Position numbers and translations under genes: made by a program. Positions 1 to 11,788 of a stretch of DNA of 64,000 bases are shown one piece after another; position 1 is the stretch's first letter, and each line of letters begins with the position of its first letter. The DNA is taken from positions 19,881,289 to 19,945,288 of the forward strand of contig NC_079147.1 of the NCBI RefSeq assembly GCF_945859685.1, read 5' to 3'. A model generated the notes under the pieces. It searched no databases. It saw only the letters and a list, made by a program, of their open reading frames with translations, and was not told where the DNA came from. The stretch comes from Eupeodes corollae (lineage: Eukaryota; Arthropoda; Insecta; Diptera; Syrphidae).

Positions 1-138
1 GTATTATATTACAAAAACTGTATATAATACAAATGCCTATTTAACCGAACCTTACAAGGACAAAACTTACTTTCAAACCGACTTATCATAAATGGTTAAG
101 CGTTTCTTTCAAATGAAGGTCAAATGTAAGGTTTAACT

Positions 139-603
139 GTCGTCCATAGCTTAAGAACCAGAAGAGATATCGACTTGAAATAAATGTTGTTATACAGATA
201 ATAAGGCGTTTGTGTTTTTTTTTTAAACTTAAAAAAAAGGTGAAAATTTGGGTAAACCCTAAATATCTCATGAACCAATGACGCTGGAGACTTGAATCAA
301 ATTTATTATTATATATTGTAGCGTGATACCCAACAAGTATATTTTTAGAAAAAAATCCAATTAACTGTTTTTTTCATAAATTAAAAAAAACTGAAAAAAA
401 ATGTGTCACCTCGAAAATTGTACGAATACAAAATGATTTTATCTCCAAAACAATTTTTTGGAACGAAAAATAAGGTTTTTAACATCTGGTAAGATTTTGA
501 TCAAAATCGAATAGACAGTTTTATTTATAAAAATAAAAACCTTACGCAAAGTTTGTAAAAGATGAATTTGGACTCAAATATCTTTTCAAAACTCAGAGAT
601 ATC
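139..603 (+). mobile_element. Satellite-bearing Helentron/HINE-like fragment (5' block)
   Basis: This matches the 5' conserved block of the family also seen at 47650 and 50183: the 'gtcgtccatagct' segment, then 'ggttaaccctaaatatct'-like sequence, then the start of one tandem unit. The outer 5' hairpin is missing. At about 603 the sequence flips to the opposite orientation. No protein is encoded; short ORFs across it are incidental. Confidence 0.6.
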
Positions 604-1551
604 AAATCAATTTTTACCAAGTTTTATTCATTTTTTTTAAGGATTTTTTTTTTCTTTTAAGAAAACTGTCAATTCGATTTTTCTCAAAATTTGTCCTAAT
701 GTCGCAAACAATATTCCTTATGAGTAAAAATTAGTAAGAAGCTATTATCTCAAATTTTTGAAAAGATATTTGAATCGAAAATCATTTTTTACCAACTTTT
801 GTAATTTTTTTTGGGTTTTTAATTTTTTGTAAAAAAGCTGTCAATTCGATTTTTTTCAAAATTTTACTGAATGTTGACAACAATATTTTTTGAAAGATAA
901 AAGTAAATTAAAGCCAAAATTTCAAAGTTTGGAAAAGATATTTGAGTCGTAAATCTTTTTTGACCAACTTTTATTAATTTTTTTAGGTTTTTATTTTTTG
1001 TAAAAAAAACTGTCAATTCGATTTTTCTCAACATGTTTTAGAATGTTGAAAACATTATTTCCTATAACATCAAATAAGTTTGAAGCCTAAATTTTGAGTT
1101 TTTGAAAAGACATTGGAATCGATATTTAATTTTTACCAACTTAGAGTAATGTTTTTTTTAGATCTTAATTTTTTATAAAAAAATGTCAATTCCATTTTAC
1201 TCAAAATTATATCACATGTCAAAAACATTATTCTTCGCTGCACAAAATTGTTTTAAAGATAAAATGATATTTTATTCGTATAATTTTGGAGGTGACACAT
1301 TTTTTGTTCAGTTTTTTTGATTTATAAAAAAAACCGTTGAATGGATTTTTTTCAAAAAATATATTTCTTTGATATCACGTAACAATATATTATATAAAAT
1401 TTAATTCAAGTCTCTAGCGTTTCTGGTTCGAAAGATATTTAGGGTTAACCAAAATGTTCAACTTTTTTCAAACTCCTATGGTAAAAAAATCACCCACGCA
1501 ATTTTCTGCGTCTTTCTGCCTAATTATCAGTATAACAAAATTTATTTGTTT
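604..1551 (-). mobile_element. Satellite-bearing Helentron/HINE-like fragment, reverse orientation
   Basis: Four tandem units in reverse orientation are recognisable by 'ctgtcaattcgatttttctc' and 'accaacttt' anchors. They are followed by the 5' conserved block up to 'tataacaaaatttattt'. The copy is truncated at about 1548, where it abuts a forward copy. Both terminal hairpins are absent. Confidence 0.6.
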
Positions 1552-2573
1552 AGAAAAAATATGAACATTTTGGTTAACCCTAAATATCTTACGAACCAAA
1601 AACGTTAGAGACTTGAATTAAATTTTATATAATAAACTGTAACGTGATCTCAAAAAAATATATTTTTTGAAAAAAAAATCAATATAACGGATTTTTTTAT
1701 TAATCAAAAAAACCGAAAAAAAAATTTGTCACCTCCAAAATTTAACGACTTAAATATAATTTTATCTCCAAAACAATTTCGAGAAAAATCGAATTGACAG
1801 TTTTTTTACAAAAAATAAAAACCTAAAAAAAAATGTATAAAAGTTGGTAAAAATTCATTTTCGACTCAAATATCTTTTCAAAACTTTTAGATATTGGCTT
1901 AGATTCACTTTTATCTTTCAAAAACTATTGGTTTCAACGTGCAGTAAGATTTTGAAAAAAACGAATTGATAATTTTTTTTACAAAAAATTAAAAGCCGAA
2001 AAAAAATAACAAAAGTTGGTAAAAATTGAATATACACTCAAATATCTTTTCAAAACTTTAACATATTGACTTTAATTTACTTTTATCTTTCAAAAAATCT
2101 CGTTGTCAACATTCAGTTCAAGTTTGAGAAAAATCGAATTGACAGTCTTTTTACAAAAAAAAAAATTTAAAAAGTTGGTAAAAAATGATTTTCGACTCAA
2201 ATATCTCTTAAAAACTTTGAGATAATAGTTTCTAACTAAATTTTTCTTATAAGAAATATTGTTTTCAATATTAGGACAAATTTTGAGAAAAGTCGAATTG
2301 ATAGTTTTTGTACAAAAAATTAAAAACCTAAAAAATTTAACAAAAGTTGGTAAAAATTGATTTTCGACTCAAATATCTTTACAAAAATTTTAGATATTGG
2401 CTTAAAACTTATTTAATTTACAGAAAATATTGTTTTCAATATTCAATGATTTTTATATAAAAATCCAACAGTCCGTTTTTTCATAAAAAAATAAAATCTA
2501 CAAAAAATAGTACGCAAATTTGGTAAAAATACATATAGACAAACTTTTAAGCAAGACAAATGGACAGACGGGA
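1552..2573 (+). mobile_element. Satellite-bearing Helentron/HINE-like fragment, forward orientation
   Basis: It starts inside the 5' conserved block ('gaacattttggttaaccc'), runs through about four tandem units and reaches 'gcaagacaaatggacagacggga', the sequence that normally precedes the 3' terminal GGGATG...CATCCC motif. The N gap begins exactly there, so the terminus is unread. With the preceding piece it forms an inverted repeat with arms of about 0.95 kb. Confidence 0.6.
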
Positions 2574-2773
2574 NNNNNNNNNNNNNNNNNNNNNNNNNNN
2601 NNNNNNNNNNNNNNNNNNNNNNNNNNNNNNNNNNNNNNNNNNNNNNNNNNNNNNNNNNNNNNNNNNNNNNNNNNNNNNNNNNNNNNNNNNNNNNNNNNNN
2701 NNNNNNNNNNNNNNNNNNNNNNNNNNNNNNNNNNNNNNNNNNNNNNNNNNNNNNNNNNNNNNNNNNNNNNNNN
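2574..2773. other. Assembly gap (200 N)
   Basis: Exactly 200 unresolved bases. The true length may differ. Predicted ORFs spanning it are artefacts. Confidence 1.
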
Positions 2774-3142
2774 GGAATCGGTAGAAACAGCCTTGCACAT
2801 TCTGAAAGAACTATGGAATACTACCTAAAGCAAAAGGAATATACTTTGGTGGCCTTCCTGGATATTGAGGGCGCTTTCAACAACGTTGACACATCCGCTA
2901 TCACTTTTGCTATGACGACCCTAAACGTTGAATACTCACTCTGTGAGTTGATTAATCTAATGCTTAAAAGCGGGATCACCAACTCTATGATGTACAATTT
3001 TTGTACGAAAAGGTTTGTCGGTAGAGGCACTCCGCCAGGAGGTGTTCTGTCCGCTCTCTTGTGGAACATTATAGTGGTTAACGAAGTGCTAATATCCCTT
3101 GAGAGGAAAGGCTACAGATAGCCGATGATGTTGCTATCGCTG
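2774..3142 (+). pseudogene. LOA-like non-LTR retrotransposon, reverse transcriptase fragment
   Basis: The fragment encodes the RT fingers and palm: an ETALH segment, motif A in FLDIEGAFNNV, then RGTPPGGVLSALLW (motif B, with PP for the usual PQ). After ERKGYR a stop interrupts the frame. A shifted ADDVAIA (motif C) follows and the copy ends there, fused to an RTE element. The DIEGAFNNV signature and the RNase H seen in sister copies (16165, 53545) place it in the I superfamily, probably LOA. The left part is lost in the gap. Family assignment is from motifs only. Confidence 0.7.
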
Positions 3143-5045
3143 GTGTTGTTTTCAGCATTAATAGCGGACCCTAGGTAGACGAAATCCTTAACTATTTCAA
3201 AGATCGTCTGTCGATGCTGACGTTTTGACCGAGTCGTCGGTAGTGTACTTTGTTTTGCCCTCATCAACCTTTAAACCCTTTTTCCTGCATCTGCCTCTAT
3301 GCTCACAAAAGCCGCATTTACATCACGCTGAGTTCTTCCGATGTTGTCAATGTCATCAGCATATGCCAGTAATTATTGTAAATTTTTTAAAGACGTCGCA
3401 ACATAGCACATCACTTTATCTAAAGCCTTTTTTTGACATCGAAACGTTCCGTTAAGTTGTTTTTAAACTTAATGAAGAAGCATCAATTGTCTAGGGTCAT
3501 CCTGCATATACGGAAGACTTTTGTAGATATCCCTTAACTAGACTTAGCTCTAAACAGTTCGGCCCTGTAGATGGTGTCATATGCGGCCTGGAAACGACGA
3601 AAAGATGGTGCGTGTCGATTTGATGTTCTTGGGTTTTTTTCCAAGATCTGCCATAATGTGAGTTTTTGATCGACTGTGGACTTTCCAGGTCTAAAACCAC
3701 ACTGATAAGGACCTATCAAGTTGTTGACGATGGGCTTTAGACGTTCACATATTACGGCAGAGAAGATTTTATAGGCGATGTTAAGTAGACTTAATCCTCT
3801 ATAGTTGGTGCAGTATAGAGGGTCTCCTTTTTTCAGGATCAGGCAAACAATACTGAGGTTCCATTCATCGGGCATGCTTTCTTCCGACCATATCTTACAG
3901 ATAAGTTGGTGCATGCTCCTAACAAACTTATCTCCAGCTGCCTTAAAGAGCTCGGCATTCAAGCCATCCGCTCCAGCGGCATTAGATTGTTGACTTTTCG
4001 TCGTCTCTATTGAATGGATCATCCTGCCTGACAGCGGAATTCAGTTCTTCGTCGCCGTTATACAGTCTGCAGAAGTGGTCCTTCCATATCCTCAGCTATG
4101 ATGTTTCTACTTTCGTCTTTGCAGCTTTCGGTTCTAGGTTACCTGTTGTACCTGTGAATTTCGTTTCACCTGTTCATAAAACTTTCGAACCTCATTCCTG
4201 CTTTTATACCTCTCAACATCTTCAACCGTACACTTCTTTTTCTCCTTCTATGGAGTCGGTATTCCTCTCGCTCTCTTGATTCTATGCAGTACCGCTTTGC
4301 GTGCCTGTTGTTTGACTGCGTTTGTCTACCAACGTTCTCGTTCATTCGTTCGATACATCGTGTTGTCGGCGAAACCTTGGAGAGGTTTTGTTTTGCCTTG
4401 AATCTAAAAACACGAAGTGCTAGCTTGGCTACACCGAGGTAGTGATCCAAGTCGATGTTAGCTCCTCGGGAAGGTGGGTCATCCAAGATACTGGAAGTGT
4501 GTGTGGCGTCGATCGCAATATAATCAATCTGGTTGACGATAGATGGATGTGGAGATCTTCAAGTTCCTTTGTGGATGTTGAGGTGTGGAAAATGCTTACT
4601 GGCTACCATGATGCTTCGCCTCTCAGCGAAATCTATTTGCCTGAATCCGTTATTGAAAGTGTTGCCGTACGGTCTGCTTTTCCCGATTATTCCACCAAAG
4701 ATGTCTTCCCTTTCTAGGTAGGCATTAAAATCGTACAGAACAATTTTAACCGAATTTAACCTTGATGCGGATAGTCATGAGGCACTCGTTGATGCACCTA
4801 TAGCTCAAGACTTCTTGCCTAAATCTGGCTCCAATAACAAAGCCGCATCCAAATAAGCGCTGTTGGTTTTCGTGGTAGCAGTCACCATAGAAAATATTGC
4901 AGCTTTTCAGTCCCTTTTGGCCTAGTCCATCCCATCGTATTTCTTGGATGGCGGTGATGTCTGCTTTATAGCAGACTAATCTCCTTCTCCTTCGCTCATT
5001 CTTACGAGCTAGATTCTTGGTATTTATTCTCTCGGGCTAAAGTTA
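3138..5045 (-). pseudogene. RTE-type non-LTR retrotransposon remnant
   Basis: The minus strand encodes pieces of a CFDP2-like AP-endonuclease plus RT protein. An endonuclease end (ANIDLDHYLGVAKLAL) lies near 4390-4470. RT fingers with AAGADGLNAELFKAAGD, a YRGLSLLNIAYK stretch and FRPGKSTVDQ span 3560-4010. Frameshifts and stops break it throughout, and motif C is not recovered. It aligns along its length with the better-preserved copies at 11789-14127 and 51451-53023. The 3' terminus is missing, and the end at 3138 is joined to the LOA-like fragment by the shared bases cgctg. Confidence 0.75.
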
Positions 5046-5884
5046 TTGACTTCTTTTTGACATTCCGAAAGCTTAACCATCTTTGCTTAATTTTTTATCT
5101 GACAACAAACCAAAATCCGAACAAAAGCTTTTTTGCACCGGTTTTTTGGGATTTTACAAAATTTAATAATTTTTTTAATTTGTTTACTTTTACTGTTGCC
5201 GCCTTTTATAACCTAACAACTCTTAGTTCTTCAAATATCGTTTAATTAATGTCCCGATTATTTACATTTTTCATCTTTTTAAAAGCATTTGATTTTCTAT
5301 ATTCTTATGGTACAAAATCAATTTCTGTTAATTTAGATTAGATATATTATTTTTCTTCTCAACTCACAATCTTCATCTCTGTATTTTCAGAAAACTGAAC
5401 ACAAAATATAAAACCGTCTATTCGACTCGAAACGATTTAGCAAAACAACAAAATGATTTATAACCTTCCCACAAACAAATCATCACGTCTAGCTCATATT
5501 TTGAATTAACGCTACGATGAATTCCAACAAACAATTTATTGTAAATGTTTTCGAAAACATGCCTAAGTAGAAAATCTTCAGACAGCGTTCTCAACGTTTT
5601 TGGCGTGGATATGTACCTACACCTACCGATTGTCCAGAATATTATTTCAAAGATTTTCCAATTCCCGGGTGTGTGTCTGCGAACGAAACGAATAACAATT
5701 TTCCGAGCGAATTAAGAAAACAATCTTTAAATGCTCATAAATTATCTCCCCAATAATCGTTAACTTTTGGTTGTAAAGCAACTCGATGAACAATTTTGAT
5801 GAATGCAACAGTTGTTGTTGTTTTTGCTAAGTTAACAGAATATTGTTTATTAATTTCATTATTTCTGTGCTCCTCTTTTTACAG
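5046..5884. other. AT-rich DNA, nothing recognised
   Basis: No transposon protein or convincing exon is visible. Its right end is a good polypyrimidine tract (ttctgtgctcctctttttacag) that could serve the candidate exon at 5885. Confidence 0.5.
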
Positions 5885-6026
5885 GAAGAAGCTATCCGTT
5901 CGTCGTCGTCTTCATCTTCATCTTTTGACAGAAGATTGGTTCTTAAAGATGCTCGCTGTAAATTTATTAAGTCCGCTGCTCATAAATTGTCCTTATTCGA
6001 TCATAAACATTATTTCACAGGACGAA
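5885..6026 (+). CDS. Candidate host internal exon, function unknown
   Basis: An open stretch of 47 codons plus one base is flanked by a strong acceptor (polypyrimidine tract then ACAG at 5881-5884) and a donor GTAAGT at 6027. The encoded peptide starts EEAIR, has a run of eight serines using mixed TCG/TCT/TCA codons, then a basic part (FDRRLVLKDARCKFIKSAAH, then KLSLFDHKHYFTGR). It matches no transposon family seen here, and its composition is unlike the AT-rich surroundings. No partner exon was found in the window, so neighbouring exons would have to lie beyond it or be too short to see. I do not recognise the protein. It could be chance: the stretch is short. Confidence 0.4.
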
Positions 6027-7429
6027 GTAAGTTAAAATACGTTTTATACTTTTGAGTGTCAGCCAAACTGAAACTGTACATTGTAATCTCCGCGTACAAC
6101 CGCAAACTGGTCAATAAAATTGAAATCCAATCGTTGCCGTTGTTGGTTGCTTGGTCCTTGGGCTGGATGGAGCTACACAAAACTCTAACAACAAAACGTT
6201 TCTGTGACGGAAAAAGGGAAAAATGGATAATCACGTATTCATGGCGATACTCGTTCACGGTTATATTCCTTTGCCTAGCATAACACACTTGTATCCACGT
6301 ATCCTCCAAACCGTACCACCGACCGTGCTCGTATGAGAGGGCAATGCGATGCCATATCCTTCTCGAGTTGTTGGCATTTTAACAAGCTCCCCGGGGAGCT
6401 GTACAAGAAGATAAAATTCAAATCCGAGCCAATATCGATAAGAAGGTGTGGTATTCAACATAATCACCTTTGTGCGGAATAATAAATTCAATTCTTCGGA
6501 TTTCAGACACCGACTGCGACTCCGACTCGAAAAGAAATATTATATTGACTCCTGTGTGTCCTGGGTTTGTTCTCGGTGTGTGGTAGACGTGGAACGGGAA
6601 CATCGGATCAATCCTATTGGGGATATGAGGATATACCCGCCTGCACTGGGAACCTGGTTCGTGTGCAGAGTTAAATTTAAGAAAAAAGCTGATGATGTGT
6701 GTTGTATTGAGTGCCAATGGCTGTGCCGGGACTTCAGGACGCGGACGGTTCGGTCGGTGTGACAGCATTATTAATTTTTGATGTTGTATATTCATTTTGA
6801 TTTTTATGTGTTTCACAACTTTTATTTCATTTTAAGTATCTGAACCGGTGAATATGTTACACATATTTTTCAACCATATAGAATAAATGACGACGTGTTT
6901 TATGCGAGGAATTTGCAACATTGTAAAAGTTAAATTGTCGTTAACAAATGCTTGGGTATTGAAGCAGATGATAACAACAAATTGCTGCCAAGAAACATCA
7001 ATTTTCATCAATTTTCGAATACTAATCTGATTTAAGATTTTCAGTTTGATTTCTTTAAACATGGAATTTTTGAGCTATGGTTAATGAATTTGGTTAAGTG
7101 GTTTACGGTATACATATGCGCATTCTTAAAAAAAACACAGACAAGCAAATTAATACTGGTTAGAAAAGTTCAATTTTAATCTTCTTCATAGATCAAACAA
7201 TAATTTTTCAAATGTTTTTGTTGGCCTTAAATGGAATATTACATCATCATTTCTTCTTAAGTAGGAAGTACATATATTCTAAATACGGCTTAAATGATTT
7301 TAGGAACGTTTTAAAAAAAATGTATTGTTGATTGCTAATTAAATCTTTGATACACAATTTAAAAAGTAGGTACTCACTTTTTAGTGAAGTACAAAAACTT
7401 GTTGCATTAACCTTGTTTAGGTAACGAAT
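6027..7429. other. No gene recognised
   Basis: Sequence of mixed composition. ORFs at 6010-6816 on either strand are mutual shadows with no motif. If 5885-6026 is an exon this would be intron. Confidence 0.4.
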
Positions 7430-7890
7430 GCAATGTTATATGTCGATTTTAATTTCTTGTGAAAAAACTAAATTTTTATAAAAAATTTACTGAATGTCGA
7501 AAACAATGTTTTCTGTGAGCTAAAATTAAGTTGAAGCCAATATTTAAAAAGATATTGAAATGGAATGTACATTTTTACAAAGTTTTAGTTATCTCTTATT
7601 TGGGTTTTTATTTTTTATGAAAAAGTTTTTAATTAGATTTTGCCCAAAATCTGACCAGATGACAAAAACTTTTTTCTTCGTGGCATAAAATTATTTTGGA
7701 GATAAAATCATTTTTTGTTTTTAAAATATTCGAGGTGACAATTTTTTTTTAGTTTTTTGATTAAAGAATTAACGTTTTCAACTTCTGGTAAAATGTTGAG
7801 AAAAACCGAATTGACAGTTTTTTTTAAATAAGACCAAAAAAAAAAAACATTTCTCAAAGTTAGTTAGAATTGATTTCCGGCTCAAATAAA
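7430..7890. mobile_element. Diverged Helentron/HINE-like fragments
   Basis: About 7455-7760 reads in reverse orientation (a tandem unit, then the 'gaggtgacaattttttt' block) and about 7770-7890 reads forward ('gaaaaaccgaattgacag'). Both are short and diverged and lack termini. Confidence 0.5.
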
Positions 7891-8439
7891 ATGAACTACT
7901 GGGTCGCACGAACTTGCTCCTGTATTCAAAGTGTCTGTTTAAAGTACCTATATAAGATTTAAAAATATACCTGTTTAATAAGTTTGTCTTGAAAGATATA
8001 AATGCCATTTGACTTGTCAACAAAACTTCGCGATTCATCCCAAGACACAACTCATCCTAGGACAACTTATCCCGGAAATGAAAAATACTTGTAATCATAC
8101 TTAAAAAAAAAATGGTATGTGTATTCAACTAGTTCGTTCAAAGCTTTTTCCTTTAGGTAGCTGTATTTAAGTTTAATATTAGAAGAATCAGGATGGAACC
8201 TAAATTATCTGAAGATAAGAAAGAGGCAGAAAATGTATGTTTAAATTGTAAATCGATTGCCTAATGGTTGTGTAGTTAGGCAGGGGTCAAAAACGAATAA
8301 AGAATAGTTCATTGGCGTGCACAGCCATTTGTATGATGATAATGAATGAATGTTATTAGTAGCTAAAAGGTATTTAATACAATCCAATTACATTCCTTCT
8401 TTCCTACAATTATTCAGCGCAAACATGGAGTTATTACGT
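7891..8439. other. No gene recognised
   Basis: Nothing identifiable. It could hold decayed gag or protease sequence of the Ty3 remnant that follows, but no CCHC knuckle or DSG/DTG motif was seen. Confidence 0.3.
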
Positions 8440-10675
8440 TCAGTTTATTTTTCATTGTGCTCCTAGACGTCTTCCATATGCACATAAAATTGAGATGCAG
8501 AAAGTTCTGGACAATTTGTTGAAAATAATATAATTTCTGAAAATAATTCACCGTTCGCATCTCTGATAGTACTGACAAAGAAAAAGTCAGGTGAAGTTCG
8601 ACTTTGTGTCGATTACCGCACTTTAAACAAAATCATTTTCAAGGATAATTTTCCATTACCGTTAATAGGACCGATAGCGAAACAAAAAATACTTTTCTTA
8701 GCTTGATCTTAAAAGTGGTTTTCACTACGTGAAAATGGCCGAAGATTCTATTAAACTAACTTCCTTTGTAACCCCAATGGGACAATTCAAATACCTTCGA
8801 ATGCCATTTGGGCTTAAGAACGGCCCAACAATTTTCAGCTTTACATTAATACAATTTTTAAAAATCTTATTGATTCTGGTAATTTTTTGGTTTATATCGA
8901 TGATTTGTTGATTGCAACGAAGACTAAAGAAGAACATTTTATAGTCTTAAAAGAGGTTTTAGACGTTGTCTCCAAATATAGTTTGCATCTTCGTTTAGAT
9001 AAGTGCATTTTTATGTTTGAGAAAATTAGGTATTTGGGATATGAGGTTTCGGCGAATGGAATAGGTCCAAATTATGAAGGTTTAAAAGCTGTAGCCGATT
9101 TTCCTATACCTACAAATGAAAAGAAGTTGCACTCGTTTTTTAGTTTATGCTCTTACTTTCGAAAATTCATAAAATATTTTTACTTTTAGCAAAACCACTT
9201 AACGATTTGTTGAAAAAGGACACAAAGTTTGAATTTGGAGATAAGCAATTGGATGCTTTTAACACTTTGAAAAAAAACCCTCCGTCCGATCGCCGAGACA
9301 GGGCTTCACTGCGATGACAGCAGCTTAGGTTTTGGAGATGTATTGCTACATCGCCAAGAAGACAAAAAGCTCCATCCTATTTTTTTCTTTTCGAAAAGAT
9401 CCACGGATCAAGAATCAAAATACCATTCTTACGAGATGGAAACCCTTGCTATATACGCACTTCGGAGATTTCGAGTTTATCTTACAGGTATTCGGTTCAA
9501 AATTGTTGCTTGAAAAAAGATAGAGTTCTAGCTACGAACTTTGAAATGGGCTCGTCTATCGAAAAATTAACAAGGAAATATTGTTTTATGTTCCAGCTTC
9601 GATGGAAAGGAATGTCATACAGGCTCACCATTAAAATTTTGTGTCACCTCGGGGTTGAGAAATGCTTTATTTTTTTAAAGAAAACATACTGGTTTCCCCA
9701 AATGAAAAACAAAATAAAGCAATATATAAGCAGTTGCTTAAAATGTCTGCATTTCTCTTCACATTGTGGAAAAAAAGAAGCAGTGTTGCACAATATTCCT
9801 AAAGGAGACAAGCCATTTGAAACAGTTCACATCGACCATTATGGTCCATTACCTCGCTCAACTTCAAATAACCAAAAAACATGCACTTGTTGTAGTCGAC
9901 CGATTTACAAAATATACGAAGCTTTACACTGTTAAAACTACGACGAATAAAGAAGTAATTCAATGTCTTGAATCTTATTTTGCATACTTTAATAAGCCAA
10001 CACGCATCATTTCAGATAGGGGTAGTTGTTTCACCTCGGGCGATTTTTTAGATTTCTGTAAAAAGTATAACATTGAACATATTAAGGTGGCTATAGCTCA
10101 CCTCAGTCTAACGGCCAGGTTGAACGAATAAACAGGTGCCTTACACCTATGCTGTAGAAGGAAAGTGAAATGGATTCAGGTAGTTGGATGTTACATCTCA
10201 AAAAGGTTGAGTTTGCTCTAATAATAATAATACACAAAACAATAGCACAGGTGCTTAAGCTAGTGTACTCCTTTTTGGTGTTTGTCAAAAGGGCGAAGTT
10301 ATGGACAACTTAAAAGAATATCTAGAAGAACATATGTATATTACAGAAAAAACCTAGAAATTTAGATGAGCTCCGAAAATTTGCAAACGAAAAAACTGTC
10401 AAAAGACAAAGCAAAAACAAAATTAATTTTGATAAACATCATAAGCCACCTTTGAAATACAAAATCGGTGATTATGTCCTAATCAAAAACGTTGTAAATA
10501 CTCCAGGATTAAACAAAAAATTTATAGCTAAATATAAAGGCTGCTATGAGGTTAAAAAAGTCTTGCCGTTATATTATAGAAGACATACAAAATATCCGAA
10601 TATCTCGCGTGCCGTATAAAGGGGTATGTTGCCCTGAGAACGAGAAGCCTTATGTTCAAACATAATCTCTAATTT
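8440..10675 (+). pseudogene. Decayed Ty3/gypsy pol (RT, RNase H, integrase)
   Basis: Read across several frameshifts, this is a Ty3/gypsy pol. The RT N-terminus has LCVDYRTLNK (about 8600) and RMPFGLKNGP (about 8800). The catalytic box YIDDLL is intact at about 8890-8910. RYLGYEVSANGI follows, and then RNase H debris (9190-9500). Integrase shows the zinc region ending SSCLKC (about 9730-9755), the core with HIDHYGPLP, IISDRG and, in another frame, NGQVERINR, and a C-terminal KYKIGDYVLIKN segment near 10460. No LTRs were found. It is much more decayed than, and different in sequence from, the Ty3 element at 29705. Confidence 0.8.
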
Positions 10676-11334
10676 TGCATCAATCAATTTAATCGGATTA
10701 ATGTGTATACATACGTTGAAAAAGTGATTCTAATAGAAAATGCATGTGGATACTCTTTATGGCCCGTTTCTTTAACTTTTACAAAGTGTTCATTGTTTTA
10801 TATAGGCGAAGGCAAGTAAAATATGTGTTAAACAACCTTATTAAAGAATAATATCTTAAAGTCATATATACAAATATTAGTGGCCCTAGACGGCCATCGT
10901 TGGTATTTACAATTGTTGTAGTTATAAAAATATATAAATAAGTGCCAAATGCATTAATTTGGATAAAGAATAGGAATGTAATTAAAATGTTGTCAAAATA
11001 ATGGGCTGATCCAAAGGATTTGATCCGGTGAGATGGGAGGGGCTTACATTTAATACAGCTAAAGTACCTAATTAAAAAAAAAAAACAGTTTAAGATTCAA
11101 AATTTTACCTGAAAAATAAGTTTGTCTTCAAAAATTTAAATACAATTTTATAAATACAATTTTTTTTTTTGAAAATCGTTAGAGCGATTTTTTTCAAATT
11201 AATTTTGTATATTTTTCAATTTCGTTCTAAAAACATTTTTCGTATGCAGTTGTTTAGTGATTTTAAATATACGCTCTACATTTAAATTTCGTAAAAAAAT
11301 GTTGACTCGTTTTTGAGATATAGAATTGTCTCTT
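10676..11334. other. AT-rich DNA, no gene recognised
   Basis: Poly-A/T rich, with nothing assignable. Part may be flank of the Ty3 remnant. Confidence 0.4.
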
Positions 11335-11788
11335 CAGAACTATTTGATTGCAGTATCTACGACGTTTATCGTCGCTATCGATGTAAATCATCTAGAGAAC
11401 GTGGAGGAGGGATAATTATCGCTGTTCGATCCTACATTTGCTCAAAAGAAGTTATTTTACCAACATCGGACATTGAACAAGTTTGCATCTCCGTCAACTT
11501 AAATGCTTTTTCCAGAGGAAATGTATTTTTCATTGTAAGTTATGTGCCTGCAAGTAGCTGACTTGATTTGTATGAAAAACATATTAGCAATATTGATTTT
11601 ATTAATAACCTTTGTTCTATATCTGATAATTTATGTGTCTTAGGTGATTTTAATTTATCTGATACACATTAGAATTGGTCTGAAACGGATAAAATGTTAT
11701 TTCCATTTAATATTAAACAAGATTTCGAAACTTACATATATTGATTTTTTATATTCTTTAAACTTAGTACAAGTTAATCATATCGATA
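11335..11788 (+). pseudogene. Jockey/CR1-type endonuclease fragment
   Basis: It encodes part of an AP-endonuclease domain: YRRYRCKSSRERGGG, then DIEQVCISVNL, YVPASS, and the catalytic-region motif LCVLGDFNLSDTH, ending with a shifted SLNLVQVNHI. Several stops interrupt it. At about 11789 it runs into the truncated 3' side of an inverted RTE element. A jockey/CR1-type RT resumes at 14128 on the same strand. The two halves may be one element split by the RTE, but the join cannot be proven from this window. Confidence 0.65.

Noticed and set aside
2498..2828. ORFs spanning the N run
   Set aside because: They consist mostly of unknown residues created by the gap.
4442..4717. Plus-strand ORFs over RTE remnants (also 12297-12822, 52522-52815)
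   Set aside because: They are antisense shadows of the minus-strand RTE coding sequence.
5843..6055. The 70-codon ORF starting at 5843 as a complete small gene
   Set aside because: Its first 14 codons are the polypyrimidine tract and its end passes a donor site; an internal exon is the better reading.
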